Assembly: GCA_022510425.1 (NCBI GenBank)
Contig: JAFLTO010000001.1
Location: 1 to 64,000 of the forward strand
Length of the DNA stretch: 64,000 bases
Direction of reading: 5' to 3'
From: Muribaculaceae bacterium
Lineage (GTDB): Bacteria; Bacteroidota; Bacteroidia; Bacteroidales; Muribaculaceae
Shown here: piece after piece, positions 24,379 through 33,424 of the stretch
How positions within the stretch are numbered: the first letter of the stretch is position 1
How the letters are laid out: every line of letters starts with the position of its first letter
Translations under genes and position numbers: made by a program
Notes under the pieces: generated by a model
What the model was told of the DNA's origin: nothing
The model's database searches: none
The model's input: only the letters and a program-made list of their open reading frames with translations

Positions 24379-24717
24379 ATGGTTTTAAAAAATAAAATAT
24401 CGGCTGTCATTTTGGGTTGTCTATTGCTGACCTCCCCTCTTGCCATTGCTCAAGATCATCAAAACCTTTGGATCGAAGCAAAGTCAATAAGTGGTAATTT
24501 CAAAGCAGTCACCACACAACCCGATATAGAGATATTTTCTGCCCCTAACGTCATTATGTTAAAAGTGAATGAAAATGTCGAAGTGAGACTCTTCACCATC
24601 TTGGGTAAACTTATCTCTGCTCAGCAACTTGAACCCGGTATTTTTCAGTTTAATATGGACACACATGGCATCTATATTATTAAAACCGACAAAACCTCTT
24701 GTAAAATAGCAATTTAA
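24379..24717 (+). CDS. Secreted mini-protein resembling a T9SS sorting domain
   Basis: A signal peptide (ending LAIAQ, about residue 25) is followed by about 85 residues only. The C-terminal 60 residues (EVRLFTILGKLISAQQLEPG, then FNMDTHGIYIIK) resemble the type A sorting domain found at the end of cargo of the type IX secretion system, but no cargo domain precedes it. It begins 27 bp after the rpsA terminator and 32 bp before ilvE. It may be a standalone beta-sandwich or the remnant of a larger secreted protein. Confidence 0.5.
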   Translation: MVLKNKISAVILGCLLLTSPLAIAQDHQNLWIEAKSISGNFKAVTTQPDIEIFSAPNVIMLKVNENVEVRLFTILGKLISAQQLEPGIFQFNMDTHGIYIIKTDKTSCKIAI

Positions 24718-24749
24718 TTCTATATAATTAAAAGTTATAAATTAATTCC

Positions 24750-25775
24750 ATGAACACACCCGATTTAAACTGGTCTGATTTGACATTCAGTTACACTCCA
24801 ACTGACTATAATGTGCGTTGCACCTTTAAAGACGGTAAATGGGGAGACATAGAGGTGACAGATTCTCCATATCTTCAAATGCACATGTCGGCAGTTTGTC
24901 TTCATTATGGGCAAGAATCATTCGAAGGGCTTAAGGCTTTTCGTGGAAAAGATGGGAAAATTAGAATTTTCAGAATGGACGAAAATGCTAAAAGATTCAT
25001 ACGTTCTGCAGAAAGAATGCTTATGGCCCCTATGCCCGTTGACTTATTCTGCGAAATGGTTAAGAAAGTGGTAAAACTAAACGAACGGTTCGTACCTCCC
25101 TATGGCACAGGAGCATCTCTATATATTCGTCCACTTGAAATTGGCATCACTCCTAAAGTAGGTGTCAGCAGTGCTTCTGAATTTATGGTCATCATGTTTG
25201 TAACTCCTGTAGGTCCGTATTTCAAAACAGGTTTTAAACCTATGAAAGTATGTATCACAAGAGATTATGATCGTGTCGCTCCAAAAGGAACAGGATCAAT
25301 TAAAGTGGGAGGAAACTACGGTGCGTCACTTCTTGCAGGAGAGAAAGCACATGATTTAGGTTACTCAAATATACTTTACCTTGATCCAAAAGAAAAAAAA
25401 TATATTGACGAATGCGGGGCAGCTAATTTCTTTGGGATTAAAGATAACACTTATGTCACACCGTCAAGCGAGTCTATATTACCTTCAATCACCAATATGA
25501 GTCTGCAAGAAATCGCAAAAGATCTTGGTTTGAAAGTTGAGAAAAGAAACATACCTCTGGAGGAGGTAGACACTTTTGAAGAAGCTGGCGCATGTGGCAC
25601 AGCAGCAGTTATTTCTCCTATAGCAGAAATCGATGATTTAGACACAGGAAAATCTTATATTTTTACAAAGAATAACGAAGCCGGGCCCATATCTACCAAA
25701 TTATATGAAACAATAAGAGCTATACAATATGGGGAGGCTCCCGACGAACATAATTGGTGTGTAATCGTAGATTGA
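24750..25775 (+). CDS. ilvE: Branched-chain amino acid aminotransferase
   Basis: IlvE transfers the amino group between glutamate and branched-chain 2-oxo acids using PLP. The 341-aa length is typical of the long bacterial/eukaryotic subgroup. SIKVGGNYGASLLAGEKAH (near residue 188) contains the PLP lysine. The catalytic surroundings LYIRPLEIG and IDECGAANFFGI are intact, and the C-terminal substrate loop EEAGACGTAAVISPI is present. The HD-domain gene starts 4 bp after its stop, suggesting one transcript. Confidence 0.93.
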   Translation: MNTPDLNWSDLTFSYTPTDYNVRCTFKDGKWGDIEVTDSPYLQMHMSAVCLHYGQESFEGLKAFRGKDGKIRIFRMDENAKRFIRSAERMLMAPMPVDLFCEMVKKVVKLNERFVPPYGTGASLYIRPLEIGITPKVGVSSASEFMVIMFVTPVGPYFKTGFKPMKVCITRDYDRVAPKGTGSIKVGGNYGASLLAGEKAHDLGYSNILYLDPKEKKYIDECGAANFFGIKDNTYVTPSSESILPSITNMSLQEIAKDLGLKVEKRNIPLEEVDTFEEAGACGTAAVISPIAEIDDLDTGKSYIFTKNNEAGPISTKLYETIRAIQYGEAPDEHNWCVIVD

Positions 25776-25778
25776 TGA

Positions 25779-26339
25779 ATGGCAAGTGTTGTTGACATAA
25801 ACTGGCTTTATCATAAATATTATGGTGACAATCCTCAATTAAGGAGGATTGTCACTGTTCATTCTAAACAAGTGGCAAAAAAAGCATTGGAAATCGCAGA
25901 AAAAAAGAACTTGCCATTAGATTTTAAAGATATTTATATTGCTGCGATGCTTCACGATATCGGAGTTGTGAAATGTAAGGCCAATGATATTTATGCTTTT
26001 GGTGAACTACCCTACCTGCAACACGGAATTGAAGGAAAAAAAATTTTAGAGTCCTATGGTCTTCATAAATTCGCCAATATATGCTTAACACATACAGGAG
26101 CCGGCATTACTAAATCAGAAATTAAAAAAAATAGACTCCCTCTTCCGGTAAAAGATATGGTCCCATATACCTTATTGGAAAAACTTATTTGTTATGCAGA
26201 TAAATTTTTTTCTAAATCCGGGGACCTCACTAAAGAAAAAACATTGGAAGAAGTTATTAATCAAATGAAAAATTACGGAGAGGCTTCTCTAAAAAGATTC
26301 ATGGAGATGCATGCTCTTTTTAAGGAGGAAGGCAATTAA
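25779..26339 (+). CDS. HD-domain phosphohydrolase-like protein
   Basis: The 186-aa protein has the HD-domain order: HSKQVAKKALE (first histidine near residue 27), MLHDIGVVKC (HD pair near 60), HGIEGKKILE and ICLTHTG later histidines. This fits a small metal-dependent phosphohydrolase of the YfbR/RelA-like HD group. The substrate is unknown. The C-terminus is helical. It sits 4 bp behind ilvE. Confidence 0.8.
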   Translation: MASVVDINWLYHKYYGDNPQLRRIVTVHSKQVAKKALEIAEKKNLPLDFKDIYIAAMLHDIGVVKCKANDIYAFGELPYLQHGIEGKKILESYGLHKFANICLTHTGAGITKSEIKKNRLPLPVKDMVPYTLLEKLICYADKFFSKSGDLTKEKTLEEVINQMKNYGEASLKRFMEMHALFKEEGN

Positions 26340-26364
26340 ATATTATTTTTTCACGTTTTATACC

Positions 26365-26372
26365 TAACTTTG
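26365..26372 (+). promoter_or_regulatory. Promoter of the LptD-like gene
   Basis: TAACTTTG matches the -7 element. The start of transcription would be about 20 nt before the TTG start at 26399, a very short leader. Confidence 0.6.
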
Positions 26373-26398
26373 CACTCTAACAGCAATATTCCATTGAT

Positions 26399-29323
26399 TT
26401 GAGGCGATTCTTTATATATATATTTGCCTTAGTGGTCCTTGGCATTGCTTTTGCCCAAACTCCGGACTCTCCAGAAACCACTCCTTTTTTTGTAACAGAG
26501 CCCGAAGATTCCACAAAAATTCATGCGTTTGTGCCCATAGACTCTTTAACAGTCAATACAGAGATGGGTACGAACCGTAATGACACATTCTATTTTGCAT
26601 ACGACTCTCTGCTTGCCACCACTGATTCAATAATAGAATTACCTTCAGTTACAGGTGATTCCTTAAATCTTGACTCAATAAGAAACGACTCGGTTATTAG
26701 CAGACATAGGGCAAGAAATCCGCATTCTTTTGACAAAACCAACTTTGATTCCACTCGTACCACTGTATCAAGAATTAACAGGGAAAAAGTGGATTTGGAA
26801 ACTGCTGTCACTTTTAGTGCCAAGGATTCTCTAATTATGGAAGGTACCAACAATGCTTTCCTTTTTGGAGAAGGAAATGTAGAATATGGTCAGTTTAAAC
26901 TAACGGCCCAAGAAATCAGGATGGAACTTGATAAATCTACAGTATATGCAAGGGGTGCTACCGATTCAATTGGAGAACTATTTGGAACGCCGGTATTTAA
27001 AGACGGAGGTGAAGAATATGAATCCAAACAAATGACCTATAACTTTAAAACCGAGAGAGGATACATCACTGATGTTATTTCTGAACAAGGGGAAGGCTAT
27101 CTCACGGGTGGGGCTTCTAAAAAAATGGAAGACGGATCTTTCTTCGTTCAAGACGGGAAGTACACCACCTGCGATGACCATGAACACCCACATTTCTATT
27201 TCAATGTCACCAAAGGAAAAATGATTCCAAATAAAAATATTGTCACGGGGCCGGTTTATATGGTGCTTGCGGATGTACCCCTTCCCTTGGCTCTACCTTT
27301 TGGATATTTCCCGTTCTCCAAAAGTTATTCAAGCGGTATCATTTTCCCCACTTTTGGAGAAGATTATAACAGAGGCTTCTATCTAAGAGACGGAGGATAT
27401 TATCTTGCGTTGTCAGATTATGTTGATTTAGCATTAAGAGGAGAAATATACACCAAAGGTTCATGGGGAGTGTCGGGTGCATCCACCTATTCTAAAAGAT
27501 ATAAATTCCGTGGCAATATAAGTTTTTCCTATATAACAACAATTTACGGCGAAAAAGGTAGTCCCGACTATTCTAAACAAAACAATTTCCAGTTTATTTG
27601 GAGCCACTCTCAAGATTCAAAAGCCAATCCAAACATGTCGTTCTCGGCCTCCGTTAACTTTGCAACATCAGGATATTCGAGAAATGACCTAAACTCCTAC
27701 TATAATTCTTCCTTTACTGAAAATACAAAGTCATCTACTGTAAACATGACTTATAGATTCCCCGGTACCAAATGGAGTCTTTCCACCACAGCAAGCATCA
27801 CACAGAGAACACAAGACTCCACATTAGCCGTTTCCTTTCCAAATCTGAACGTTACTCTGTCGCAAGTGGCTCCTTTTAAAAGAAAGAAATCTGTGGGTGG
27901 TGAAAGATGGTATGAAAAAATAAAACTTTCTTATTCCGGTCAGTTTCAGAACTCTCTGACTACCCAACAAGACGTTTTTTTTAAGAAAAGCTTGATAAAA
28001 GACTGGCGAAATGGAATGAGACACAGCATGCCGGTTTCTGCAACTTTTTCCCTTTTCAAATACATAAATATTTCTCCTTCAATTTCCATGAACGACAGGA
28101 TGTACACATCCAAGATACGTCGTCAATGGGACACCCAGGCTTCCAAAGAGGTACAAGACACAACTTATGGTTTTTATAACCTTTTTGATTTCAATGCTTC
28201 TATTTCATTGGATACAAAAATATATGGTTTCTGGAAACCATTGAAAATTTTTGGTGACAAAGTGCAAATGATCCGTCATGTTTTGACTCCGACTGTTTCA
28301 TTTTCTGCTTCCCCCGATTTTTCCGATCCATTCTGGGGAGTGTATGGCACTTACGAATACACAAATTCTGCTGGTCAACTTATGACCCAGAAATACAATT
28401 ATTTCTCTCATGGTGTTTATGGGTCGCCTGGGCAAGGCAAAACCGGAATGGTTTCAGTTAGTCTGGCCAATAACGTGGAGATGAAGGTAAGAAATGATCA
28501 AGACTCTACCGGAACAAAAAAAATATCTTTGATAGAAAATTTTTCTATAAGTCAAAGTTATAATTTTGCAGCCGATTCCATGAATTGGAGTAATATCAAT
28601 ACTTCTATACTTCTGCGACTTGTAAAGAACTTTAATCTTAACCTCTCGGCAACTTGGGATCCTTATACCTATCGTTTAAATTCTTCAGGCAGTCCTGTAA
28701 GGGTGAATGTGCCTAGGTGGAAAGCCGGCAAAGGATGGGCGAGACTTTCATCTACAGGTACTTCATTCTCTTATACCTTCAATAATCAAACCTTTAAAAG
28801 AAACAAGAACAAGGATTCAAAAAATCCCGACAATGGTTTTGACGATAATGAAGAGGAAGATGCTTTTAATGGTAATATTGATGCAGCAGAAGAAAAACGT
28901 CGACGACGACAGGAAGCAAGAGAAGCGGCAGCCTCGGCTGATGCTGATGGTTACGCTAAATGGGAATGCCCTTGGAGTCTGTCGGTCAATTATTCCATTA
29001 ACTATGGGTATGGGGCATTTGACTACGATAAACTTGAATATAAGGGCAAATGGACTCAAAACCTTTCGTTCTCAGGAAATATACGTCCCACAACGAATTG
29101 GAATTTTTCCTTCTCCGCTTCGTATAATTTCGACTTACATAAGCTGGCTTATATGAATTGTACAATATCACGTGATTTGCATTGCTTTACAATGTCAGCT
29201 TCTTTTGTTCCGGTTGGACCATATAAATCATATAATTTTCATATTTCGGTAAAATCCTCTTTACTTAAGGATCTTAAATACGATAAACGTTCATCTACAC
29301 GAAATGGCATCCAATGGTATTAA
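26399..29323 (+). CDS. lptD: LPS assembly protein LptD/OstA-like
   Basis: LptD is the outer-membrane barrel that inserts lipopolysaccharide. The 974-aa protein has a signal peptide (RRFFIYIFALVVLGIAFA), a low-complexity serine/aspartate stretch (20-120), an OstA-like beta-jellyroll (ALIMEGTNNAFLFGEGNVEY to about residue 250) and a long barrel with strands of alternating aromatic residues to the end. A charged loop (residues 800-850, with EEKRRRRQEAREAAASAD) probably faces out. No ATG is near and the first usable start is TTG at 26399. It is flanked by its own promoter and by the zapA operon promoter at 29396. Confidence 0.8.
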   Translation: MRRFFIYIFALVVLGIAFAQTPDSPETTPFFVTEPEDSTKIHAFVPIDSLTVNTEMGTNRNDTFYFAYDSLLATTDSIIELPSVTGDSLNLDSIRNDSVISRHRARNPHSFDKTNFDSTRTTVSRINREKVDLETAVTFSAKDSLIMEGTNNAFLFGEGNVEYGQFKLTAQEIRMELDKSTVYARGATDSIGELFGTPVFKDGGEEYESKQMTYNFKTERGYITDVISEQGEGYLTGGASKKMEDGSFFVQDGKYTTCDDHEHPHFYFNVTKGKMIPNKNIVTGPVYMVLADVPLPLALPFGYFPFSKSYSSGIIFPTFGEDYNRGFYLRDGGYYLALSDYVDLALRGEIYTKGSWGVSGASTYSKRYKFRGNISFSYITTIYGEKGSPDYSKQNNFQFIWSHSQDSKANPNMSFSASVNFATSGYSRNDLNSYYNSSFTENTKSSTVNMTYRFPGTKWSLSTTASITQRTQDSTLAVSFPNLNVTLSQVAPFKRKKSVGGERWYEKIKLSYSGQFQNSLTTQQDVFFKKSLIKDWRNGMRHSMPVSATFSLFKYINISPSISMNDRMYTSKIRRQWDTQASKEVQDTTYGFYNLFDFNASISLDTKIYGFWKPLKIFGDKVQMIRHVLTPTVSFSASPDFSDPFWGVYGTYEYTNSAGQLMTQKYNYFSHGVYGSPGQGKTGMVSVSLANNVEMKVRNDQDSTGTKKISLIENFSISQSYNFAADSMNWSNINTSILLRLVKNFNLNLSATWDPYTYRLNSSGSPVRVNVPRWKAGKGWARLSSTGTSFSYTFNNQTFKRNKNKDSKNPDNGFDDNEEEDAFNGNIDAAEEKRRRRQEAREAAASADADGYAKWECPWSLSVNYSINYGYGAFDYDKLEYKGKWTQNLSFSGNIRPTTNWNFSFSASYNFDLHKLAYMNCTISRDLHCFTMSASFVPVGPYKSYNFHISVKSSLLKDLKYDKRSSTRNGIQWY

Positions 29324-29371
29324 TTACCGGATTAAATCTTTAAATTTTTATTTATATTGCCGAAATTTTTA

Positions 29372-29403
29372 TTTGCATCTGTCATCATAATTAATTAATT
29401 TTG
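29372..29403 (+). promoter_or_regulatory. Promoter of the coiled-coil/zapA unit
   Basis: TTTG at 29372-29375, a 20-bp spacer and TAATTTTG at 29396-29403. The ATG follows at 29421. Confidence 0.75.
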
Positions 29404-29420
29404 TACAAACTTCGGAAAGA

Positions 29421-29720
29421 ATGGCCAAGCCAGAGCTTATCTCCACATTATCAACTTTGTCAAAAAAAATTGACAGTTTGATAGCCACTCAGGAAAAGCT
29501 CAAAAACAGGGTTATTGAATTGGAATTCAATAACCTGGAACTGAGAAAACAACATGAAGAGGATCTGAAGTTAATTTCAAAGGCTCAACAAGATATTGAT
29601 TATTTGACAATGTCGTATAGGCTGGCAGACTCTCCCGAAGCTTTAGTTGAAGCAAGGAATAAAATTTCCAAGCTTATAAGAACCATTGACAGTTGTATTC
29701 GATTGATTAGGGAAGATTGA
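29421..29720 (+). CDS. Short coiled-coil protein upstream of zapA
   Basis: This is a 99-aa, almost wholly helical protein with heptad-like leucines (residues 1-90). Its central portion reads LKNRVIELEFNNLELRKQHE. It precedes zapA with a 2-bp offset (zapA ATG at 29723). Genes in this position in Bacteroidota resemble ZapB-like septal coiled coils, which bridge ZapA and the chromosome, but I cannot confirm that by sequence. Confidence 0.55.
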   Translation: MAKPELISTLSTLSKKIDSLIATQEKLKNRVIELEFNNLELRKQHEEDLKLISKAQQDIDYLTMSYRLADSPEALVEARNKISKLIRTIDSCIRLIRED

Positions 29721-29722
29721 AT

Positions 29723-30028
29723 ATGAAAGGTGCTGACAATGTAAGAATGAATATAAATATAGGCGGTGAACTCCTCCAACTTGATGTAAAATTTGATGAT
29801 CAAACAGAAGTTCGAAATGCCGAAAGAGAGATAAAACTCTATATAGAAAGATTAAGGAATACCTGGAACGATGCTTCCGATAGGAAACTTCTGGCCATGG
29901 CAGCTTTCCAATTTGCAAGCTGGTATATTAAACTATCTAATATTCAGAAAAATGCAATTGAAATGATTAACCTTAAATCTAAACAAATAGAAGATTCGGA
30001 ACAAAATTTATCTTCTGAAGAAGCTTAA
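29723..30028 (+). CDS. zapA: Cell division protein ZapA
   Basis: ZapA stabilises FtsZ filaments. The 101-aa protein has the ZapA N-terminal strand region (RMNINIGGELLQLDVKFDDQ) and a long C-terminal helix (residues 35-95, EREIKLYIERLRNTW). The upstream coiled-coil gene overlaps or abuts it. The 113-bp gap to rny holds a small ACAAT/ATTGT hairpin but no gene. Confidence 0.8.
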   Translation: MKGADNVRMNINIGGELLQLDVKFDDQTEVRNAEREIKLYIERLRNTWNDASDRKLLAMAAFQFASWYIKLSNIQKNAIEMINLKSKQIEDSEQNLSSEEA

Positions 30029-30141
30029 AGCTCATTCTACATTAGTTAGACGTCCTGCTATCCATTTTTCATAATCTTTACAATTGTCGATTGTGAAATT
30101 GACTTTTGTTTATTTTATTATAAATATTTTCGAGTAATTAT

Positions 30142-31683
30142 ATGGAAACAGCTATATGGATTATAATAGCCGCGGGAGCAGCAATCATCGGCTTCATAGT
30201 GGCATTGATTGTGGCTAAAAAGAATGCCAAAAGTGCGGCCAACGTTATTATTGAAGAGGCTAAAATGGAAGCCGGTGTCATTAAAGAAAAACAACTCCTC
30301 AAGGCAAAAGAAGAAGAATTAAAAATAATTTCAGAAGCTGAAAAATCTGCCAATCAGAAAATGCAAAAAATTCAGGCTTCAGAAAATCGGGCGCGTCAAA
30401 AAGAGCTGCAGCTGAATCAGCAACAAAGTGATTTGGCCAAAAGGAAAAATGAACTTGATGCTCGCCAGAATTCAATTGAAAAATTGGAAATTTCCATATC
30501 AGCTAAAAGTGAAGAAGCTGAAAATTTAATCAAAAATATCCGCGAAGAACTTGAAAAAGTATCCGGTATTTCGGCGGAGGAAGCTAAAGAAAGACTTGTG
30601 GAAAGCCTTAAAGAAGAGGCAAAGACTCAAGCTGCCGGTTACATCAACGATATAATGGATGAGGCAAAACTCACAGCTTCTAAAGAAGCAAAGAAAATAG
30701 TGGTGCAATCCATTCAACGTCTCGCAACAGAAGCGGCTGTTGAAAACTCTGTCACTGTTTTTCCTATTGATAACGATGAAATCAAAGGTAGAATTATTGG
30801 TAGAGAAGGCAGAAATATCCGAGCTCTTGAAGCAGCTACCGGTATTGAAATTATCGTTGACGACACACCGGAAGCCATCGTGCTGTCCAGTTTTGATCCC
30901 GTGAGAAGAGAAATTGCTCGGCTTGCTCTCCATCAACTCGTGGTGGATGGTCGAATCCATCCGGCACGTATAGAAGAAGTGGTGGCAAAAGTAAAACGTC
31001 AGGTTGAAGAAGAGATCATTGAAACAGGAAAAAGAACAGCCATAGATCTCGGCATACATGGTCTTCATCCGGAATTGATACGTATGGTGGGGAAAATGAA
31101 GTATCGTTCTTCCTACGGTCAAAATTTATTGCAACATTCACGTGAAACTGCCAACTTATGTGCAATTATGGCTTCTGAATTGGGCTTGAATCCAAAGAAA
31201 GCTCGTAGAGCGGGTCTTCTTCATGATATAGGTAAAGTGCCTGATGATGAACCGGAGTTGCCGCATGCATTGTTAGGAATGAAACTGGCAGAAAAATTCA
31301 AAGAAAAACCTGATATCTGCAATGCCATAGGAGCGCACCATGAGGAAGTGGAGCAAACTTCACTTTTAGCACCAATTGTGCAGGTATGCGATGCAATCTC
31401 GGGAGCAAGACCCGGTGCTCGAAGGGAAATTGTGGAAGCTTACATTAAACGGTTGAATGATTTGGAACAAATTGCTCTATCCTACCCCGGAGTTTTAAAA
31501 ACATATGCAGTGCAAGCAGGCAGGGAACTCCGTGTGATTGTCGGGGCTGACAGAATATCTGATGAAGAGACTGAAAAATTATCTTCTGAAATCGCAAAGA
31601 AGATTCAAGATGAAATGACCTACCCCGGACAAGTGAAAATTACCGTAATACGTGAAACCCGTTCCGTTGCATTCGCCAAATAA
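30142..31683 (+). CDS. rny: Ribonuclease Y
   Basis: RNase Y is a membrane-anchored endoribonuclease that starts mRNA decay. The 513-aa protein has an N-terminal membrane span ([20 protein letters not shown]), a long coiled coil (residues 35-190), a KH domain ([19 protein letters not shown], near 216) and an HD domain with [11 protein letters not shown] (near 357) and AHHEEVE. All catalytic motifs are intact and the length is standard. It directly precedes ricT by 20 bp, so the two should be co-transcribed. Confidence 0.95.
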   Translation: METAIWIIIAAGAAIIGFIVALIVAKKNAKSAANVIIEEAKMEAGVIKEKQLLKAKEEELKIISEAEKSANQKMQKIQASENRARQKELQLNQQQSDLAKRKNELDARQNSIEKLEISISAKSEEAENLIKNIREELEKVSGISAEEAKERLVESLKEEAKTQAAGYINDIMDEAKLTASKEAKKIVVQSIQRLATEAAVENSVTVFPIDNDEIKGRIIGREGRNIRALEAATGIEIIVDDTPEAIVLSSFDPVRREIARLALHQLVVDGRIHPARIEEVVAKVKRQVEEEIIETGKRTAIDLGIHGLHPELIRMVGKMKYRSSYGQNLLQHSRETANLCAIMASELGLNPKKARRAGLLHDIGKVPDDEPELPHALLGMKLAEKFKEKPDICNAIGAHHEEVEQTSLLAPIVQVCDAISGARPGARREIVEAYIKRLNDLEQIALSYPGVLKTYAVQAGRELRVIVGADRISDEETEKLSSEIAKKIQDEMTYPGQVKITVIRETRSVAFAK

Positions 31684-31703
31684 ATTTATTCACTTTTTGT
31701 GTT

Positions 31704-32939
31704 ATGGAAGGGTGGTTGAATAATAATTTTATAAACGCTTGTCCTAAATGCTTGAGAAATCACGATTGTCGAAATTGTGGCAGGAGTGAACCCCGAGGAA
31801 AATTAACAGCCACTGATTGGCTTGCCGATAAACCCGGTATAGAAGCTAATCAGAAATTAGTGGAAGTTTTATTTAAAAACACACGCGTTGGTTTCTTTGA
31901 AAACACTGATAACATTCATATTCAGATCGGTGATCTGATTGTAGTGGATGGCACTCCCGGTTATGATATCGGGAGAGTTAATATGTTGGGGCATTTAGTT
32001 AGCCTCCAAATGAAAAAATCAGGATTTAAAGATTTTTCGGAACTCAAATCAGTTCTGAGGTTAGCTACAGAAGAGGATTTGGCTAAATTCGAAGAGGCAC
32101 GCTCAAGAGAACATTCCACAATGATTAAGGCCCGTTCCATTGCTGAAGAGTTGGGTCTTGCCATGAAAATTGGGGATGTGGAGTTTCAGGGGGATGGTAG
32201 TAAAGCAATATTTTACTATATCGCTGATGAACGTGTCGACTTTAGAAAACTAATTCGTATTCTTGCTGAAACCTTCAAAGTAAGGATAGAAATGAAACAA
32301 ATCGGGGCTCGCCAGGAAGCGGGACGCATTGGAGGAATAGGTCCATGTGGAAGACCTTTATGTTGCTCCTCTTGGATGAATAGATTTGTTTCTGTGGGTA
32401 CCGGTGCTGCAAGATTGCAAGATCTTTCCATGAATCCTCAAAAACTTGCCGGTCAATGTGGAAAACTCAAATGCTGCCTGAATTTTGAAATTGATGCTTA
32501 TGCTGAAGCGAATAAGGAGCTTCCTCCTCGTGAAACTCATCTCGAAACTAAAGATAATGTATATTATCTTTTTAAGACCGATATTCTTGGAAGGAAGTTG
32601 ACTTATTCAACAGACAAACATCTTCCGGCCAATCTTATTACAATTGAAGCAAAAAGAGCTTTGGATATTATAGACCTGAATAAAAAAGGAATTAAACCGG
32701 AGTTTCTATCAGACGAGTTACCTTTAGAAACGCCTTCTGAATTCGGTGACATTATAGGACAAGATAGCCTTACTCGGTTTGACAAAAAAAACAATAAAAA
32801 GAAAAAGAAAAAGAAACAATCTCAAAACGAACCCGTTCCACAAAACAGTGACGATTCTCAATCCCAAGATATAAACAGAAAGCAAAGACATTTTCATAAT
32901 AATAAAAATCAAAGAAATAGAAATCAAAATCCTCAATAA
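31704..32939 (+). CDS. ricT: PSP1-domain protein, RicT-like
   Basis: RicT (YaaT) belongs to the PSP1 family. In Bacillus it forms the Y-complex that modulates RNase Y. The PSP1 core spans residues 55-150, and the cysteine motifs GPCGRPLCCSS (near 215) and GQCGKLKCCLNFE (near 252) match those that bind 4Fe-4S clusters in RicT. An additional N-terminal cluster, CPKCLRNHDCRNC, could form a metal knuckle. The C-terminus is a low-complexity KKKKKKK/NQNR tail. It lies immediately behind rny. No RicA or RicF gene is nearby. Confidence 0.8.
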   Translation: MEGWLNNNFINACPKCLRNHDCRNCGRSEPRGKLTATDWLADKPGIEANQKLVEVLFKNTRVGFFENTDNIHIQIGDLIVVDGTPGYDIGRVNMLGHLVSLQMKKSGFKDFSELKSVLRLATEEDLAKFEEARSREHSTMIKARSIAEELGLAMKIGDVEFQGDGSKAIFYYIADERVDFRKLIRILAETFKVRIEMKQIGARQEAGRIGGIGPCGRPLCCSSWMNRFVSVGTGAARLQDLSMNPQKLAGQCGKLKCCLNFEIDAYAEANKELPPRETHLETKDNVYYLFKTDILGRKLTYSTDKHLPANLITIEAKRALDIIDLNKKGIKPEFLSDELPLETPSEFGDIIGQDSLTRFDKKNNKKKKKKKQSQNEPVPQNSDDSQSQDINRKQRHFHNNKNQRNRNQNPQ

Positions 32940-32941
32940 TA

Positions 32942-33424
32942 ATGAAAAGAATACATACATCATATCTTCTTTTCTTTATTATAAGTAATGTTATATTTTC
33001 TTCATGTATCGATATTAATATTAGAGAATCAACTTATGTTGATTTTAATGAAAAAGGTATGACGACACATGAAGAATACACTTTTTATCCTTTTGATGAA
33101 ATAGACTCTAAATATTCAAAAGGTCTTTTTGATTTATATGTATCTTTGAGGTATACTGAGGCTTGTAAACTGAATTATCTTCCTTTAAAGATTGAATTTG
33201 CTTCTCTTGAAAAAGACTCTATTAAGGAAAAATCTTTAAATATTCCACTTTTTGATGACAAGGGTAATTATAAAGGAAAGGGTAATTTAGGGATATATGA
33301 ATCAGAAGTGATTTTAGAAAATAATCAACCTTTTGAGGAAGGTTTTTTTATATCAATCTCCACTACTGAAACCGACACGGAAGGTATTATTTCTTTAGGA
33401 ATAATAAGTAAAAAAGTTTTATGA
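32942..33424 (+). CDS. gldH: GldH-like gliding-motility lipoprotein
   Basis: A short lipoprotein signal (MKRIHTSYLLFFIISN, lipobox FSSC) is followed by a beta-rich domain of about 135 residues. Size, the YVDFNEKGMTTHEEYTFYPF segment and the position right after ricT match GldH, needed for gliding and secretion in Flavobacterium. The species probably does not glide, and the function in non-gliding Bacteroidota is unclear. It begins 2 bp after the ricT stop and overlaps the peptidase gene by 4 bp. Confidence 0.7.
   Translation: MKRIHTSYLLFFIISNVIFSSCIDINIRESTYVDFNEKGMTTHEEYTFYPFDEIDSKYSKGLFDLYVSLRYTEACKLNYLPLKIEFASLEKDSIKEKSLNIPLFDDKGNYKGKGNLGIYESEVILENNQPFEEGFFISISTTETDTEGIISLGIISKKVL

Noticed and set aside
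28707-29156. 149-aa frame inside the LptD-like gene
   Set aside because: Shifted-frame shadow of the barrel region.
30526-31122. 198-aa frame on the - strand inside rny
   Set aside because: Antisense shadow of the RNase Y gene, with no signal of its own and histidine/phenylalanine-rich composition typical of reverse frames.
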